Assembly: GCF_018130465.1 (NCBI RefSeq)
Contig: NZ_JAFCKJ010000008.1
Location: 186,001-250,000 of the forward strand
Direction of reading: 5' to 3'
Length of the DNA: 64,000 nt
From: Bradyrhizobium canariense
GTDB taxonomy: Bacteria > Pseudomonadota > Alphaproteobacteria > Rhizobiales > Xanthobacteraceae
This document shows positions 62,691 to 64,000 of this stretch, piece by piece. Numbering within the stretch: the stretch's first letter is position 1; every line of letters begins with the position of its first letter. The notes below the pieces were generated by a model that worked only from the letters and a program-made list of their open reading frames with translations, did no database searches and was not told the origin of the DNA. Made by a program: the position numbers and the translations under genes.

Positions 62691-63144
62691 GCAGACAAAA
62701 AAAGAGCGGGGCCCTAGCCCCGCTCGAAAATTGTGTCGACCCTATTATCCCCGATTCTAAGATTTGATCTTGATTGGCGGGGCGACGCTGCGTTTTGCGC
62801 GTCAGGGGCTCCTCCCGAGACTTGGACCACCAGACTTCGACCTCGCGGCCAGCCTGAGCAAGGGGGATGCTAGATCAACTTTTCTCACTTGTCATCATTT
62901 TCGGCAACGAATGTTCAAAATTCGAGCAATTGACGAAATGATCGGGCTTTTGGCCTTGTAAGCATATGACAAATATAAGAAATCTGTGGATGGGACCTGA
63001 TTGCACAACTGCCTCGAATGCCGAAGGTCCCCTCCCGCGGGGCGGTGGGACCACAATTTTCGAGAAATTTGCGCTGGACCAAGAAGGCGGCGGAACCGGC
63101 CTCGACTCGGCCAGCTGCGCGGTGTTTAGTTAGTAGACGAACGA
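62691..63144. other. AT-richer non-coding stretch upstream of globin and of the DUF2946-like gene
   Basis: These 454 bases contain no supportable protein gene; the 65-aa open frame at 62764-62961 has no protein-like pattern. Bases 62870-63000 are clearly AT-richer than the rest of the window. With the minus-strand terminator at 62697-62725, this could hold a small RNA gene reading toward the terminator. Confidence 0.5.
62697..62725 (-). terminator. Rho-independent terminator directly upstream of the globin start
   Basis: GAGCGGGGC (62704-62712) and GCCCCGCTC (62717-62725) pair, with CCTA between; on the minus strand the stem is followed by TTTTTTTGT. The T run ends only about seven bases before the globin ATG. 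The orientation shows it stops minus-strand transcripts arriving from 62726 or beyond, where no gene is visible. Confidence 0.8.
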
Positions 63145-63531
63145 ATGGTTCGGCGGATGCGCGCACGGCTGCAAAGATTCCTACCCCTGGTCCTGCTCGC
63201 TTTGGTGATGCAGGTGCTGGCGCCGATTGCCGCCTGTCTGGCGGCCGGCCAGGCCGTGGCCGATCCGCTTTCTGCTGCCGTCATCTGCCACAGCGCGAGC
63301 GAGCAGGGTGGTCTGAACGACCAGAACGGTGCACCGTCCACACATGGTGGCGCCTGCGCGCTGTGCTGCCTGGCGCAGGTGGGCGCGTCACTCGATTCGC
63401 CGCCGCACGTCGCGCTCTCCATTCCCTTCCGCCACGCCGAGCGCGTGGTGTGGCACGCGGCTGAGGTATCCGCCGGCGCGGCCCATAAAGGCACAAACGC
63501 CCAGGCGCGCGCGCCGCCTCAATTTTCCTGA
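63145..63531 (+). CDS. DUF2946-like exported protein
   Basis: A 128-aa protein with an N-terminal hydrophobic signal or anchor (FLPLVLLALVMQVLAPIAACLAAG) followed by a likely periplasmic part with CHSASEQGG, a His and the cysteine cluster GACALCCLAQVG. This C-x2-C-C arrangement after a CH motif is the pattern of DUF2946-type proteins, found beside TonB-dependent receptors and copper-linked genes. The following gene is indeed a TonB-dependent receptor 84 bases on. Metal binding is inferred. Confidence 0.75.
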   Translation: MVRRMRARLQRFLPLVLLALVMQVLAPIAACLAAGQAVADPLSAAVICHSASEQGGLNDQNGAPSTHGGACALCCLAQVGASLDSPPHVALSIPFRHAERVVWHAAEVSAGAAHKGTNAQARAPPQFS

Positions 63532-63615
63532 CGACCCAGTGTCGCCGCGGTTCGTCCGCTGGCGACTGATGCTGTCAAACAGCCGGGAAAGAAGGCCGGC
63601 GTCAGGAATGCCCCA

Positions 63616-64000
63616 ATGTTACGTTGTCATGCCCGCCGTGGCGTGAGCATCGTTGCCGTTCAGGCCGCGCTGCTCGCATCGTCGAGCGGAGCCTTTGCCC
63701 AAAGCAGCAATACGGAGTTGCCGGCGGTGACCGTCGAAGCGCCGCAGGCCGCCCGTCCCAAACCAGCGGTAACCCGGCCATCGCGACTACGCTCTGCTTC
63801 GACAGGCCGCGCCGCGAGGCCCGTTACGCCGAACACGAACGTCAGCGCTCCGACCGAAAGCAGGTCTGCCGGTGCAGCCCGAGATGGTCTCAATCAGTCG
63901 CCTGCCGGACAGACCGCGACGACCATCGATCGCGGCCAGTTCGACAATCGCCCGTCGTTTTCGGTCAGCGACGTCCTGCGGGACAGTCCGGGCATTTCGA
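63616..64000 (+). CDS. TonB-dependent receptor, N-terminal part (runs off the window)
   Basis: An open frame from ATG 63616 to the end of the window (128 codons). It starts MLRCHARRGVSIVAVQAALL with a signal peptide ending near GAFAQS, a putative TonB box ELPAVTVEAPQAARPK, a Ser/Pro/Arg-rich linker, then DRGQFDNRPSFSVSDVLRDS, the start of a plug domain in which SVSDVLRDSPGIS is diagnostic for the family. The similar VTV-APxA element and linker occur in the siderophore receptor at 25904. The adjoining DUF2946-like gene suggests metal (possibly copper) import, but only the first quarter is visible. Confidence 0.83.
   Translation, partial: MLRCHARRGVSIVAVQAALLASSSGAFAQSSNTELPAVTVEAPQAARPKPAVTRPSRLRSASTGRAARPVTPNTNVSAPTESRSAGAARDGLNQSPAGQTATTIDRGQFDNRPSFSVSDVLRDSPGIS

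Noticed and set aside
62764-62961. A 65-aa open frame in the stretch upstream of the DUF2946-like gene
   Set aside because: It has no ribosome-binding site, no hydrophobic or domain pattern, and lies in the AT-richer non-coding stretch.

Overview
The window looks like a chromosomal segment of a slow-growing alphaproteobacterium, most likely Bradyrhizobium or a close relative. The reasons are uniformly high GC, the gene order tig-clpP-clpX-lon followed some way on by an HU gene, a complete 14-subunit nuo operon of the alphaproteobacterial type, a Rhizobiales-type 24-aa membrane micropeptide, and palindromic repeats of the kind scattered through Bradyrhizobium genomes. The genus is inferred from recalled gene order; no database search was done.

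Layout. 1-1411: the tail of a HigA-type antitoxin and a convergent multicopper-oxidase-like protein that has lost most copper ligands. 1565-8640: tRNA-Leu and the protein quality-control block (trigger factor, ClpP, ClpX, Lon), closed by a clear terminator. 8652-10403: a GFA-family protein, tRNA-Val, a methyltransferase and a palindromic repeat. 10438-17279 (minus strand): a heavy-metal export operon, with a small His-rich protein, CzcC/B/A-type tripartite RND pump and His-rich CDF exporter. 17420-22326: small membrane proteins, PepT, HU, tRNA-Asp, and an FkbM methyltransferase fused to a SEC-C metal-binding tail. 22470-28204: a Rieske oxygenase/MFS pair divergent from a MarR regulator, then a TonB-dependent siderophore receptor.

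28884-44458 carries the whole complex I operon nuoA-N on the plus strand. It also contains two non-subunit genes: an FkbM-family methyltransferase between nuoD and nuoE, and a small membrane protein between nuoE and nuoF. NuoL has a His/Asp-rich insertion. birA, RNase J, a methylmalonyl-CoA epimerase-like gene, a DUF1467 gene and a small anchored protein follow on the same strand with tight spacing. 48084-56061: a methylthioribose kinase, a complete Dpp/Opp-type peptide ABC transporter and a convergent serine hydrolase. 56254-58235: a decayed area with a short dppF-like fragment and an internally shortened LysR gene, then RidA-family and ATC-hydrolase-family genes. 58287-62690: a perfect 31-bp inverted repeat, a ribose-type ABC transporter (minus strand) and a globin. 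63145-64000: a DUF2946-like protein and the start of another TonB-dependent receptor.

Most of the window is core housekeeping sequence. No phage, integrase, insertion sequence, CRISPR array or rRNA was seen. The most unusual items are the FkbM methyltransferase embedded in the complex I operon directly after nuoD, the two extra features of that operon, the copper-ligand-poor multicopper oxidase, the gene-decay scar at 56.2-57.0 kb, and a terminator placed directly in front of the globin start codon.
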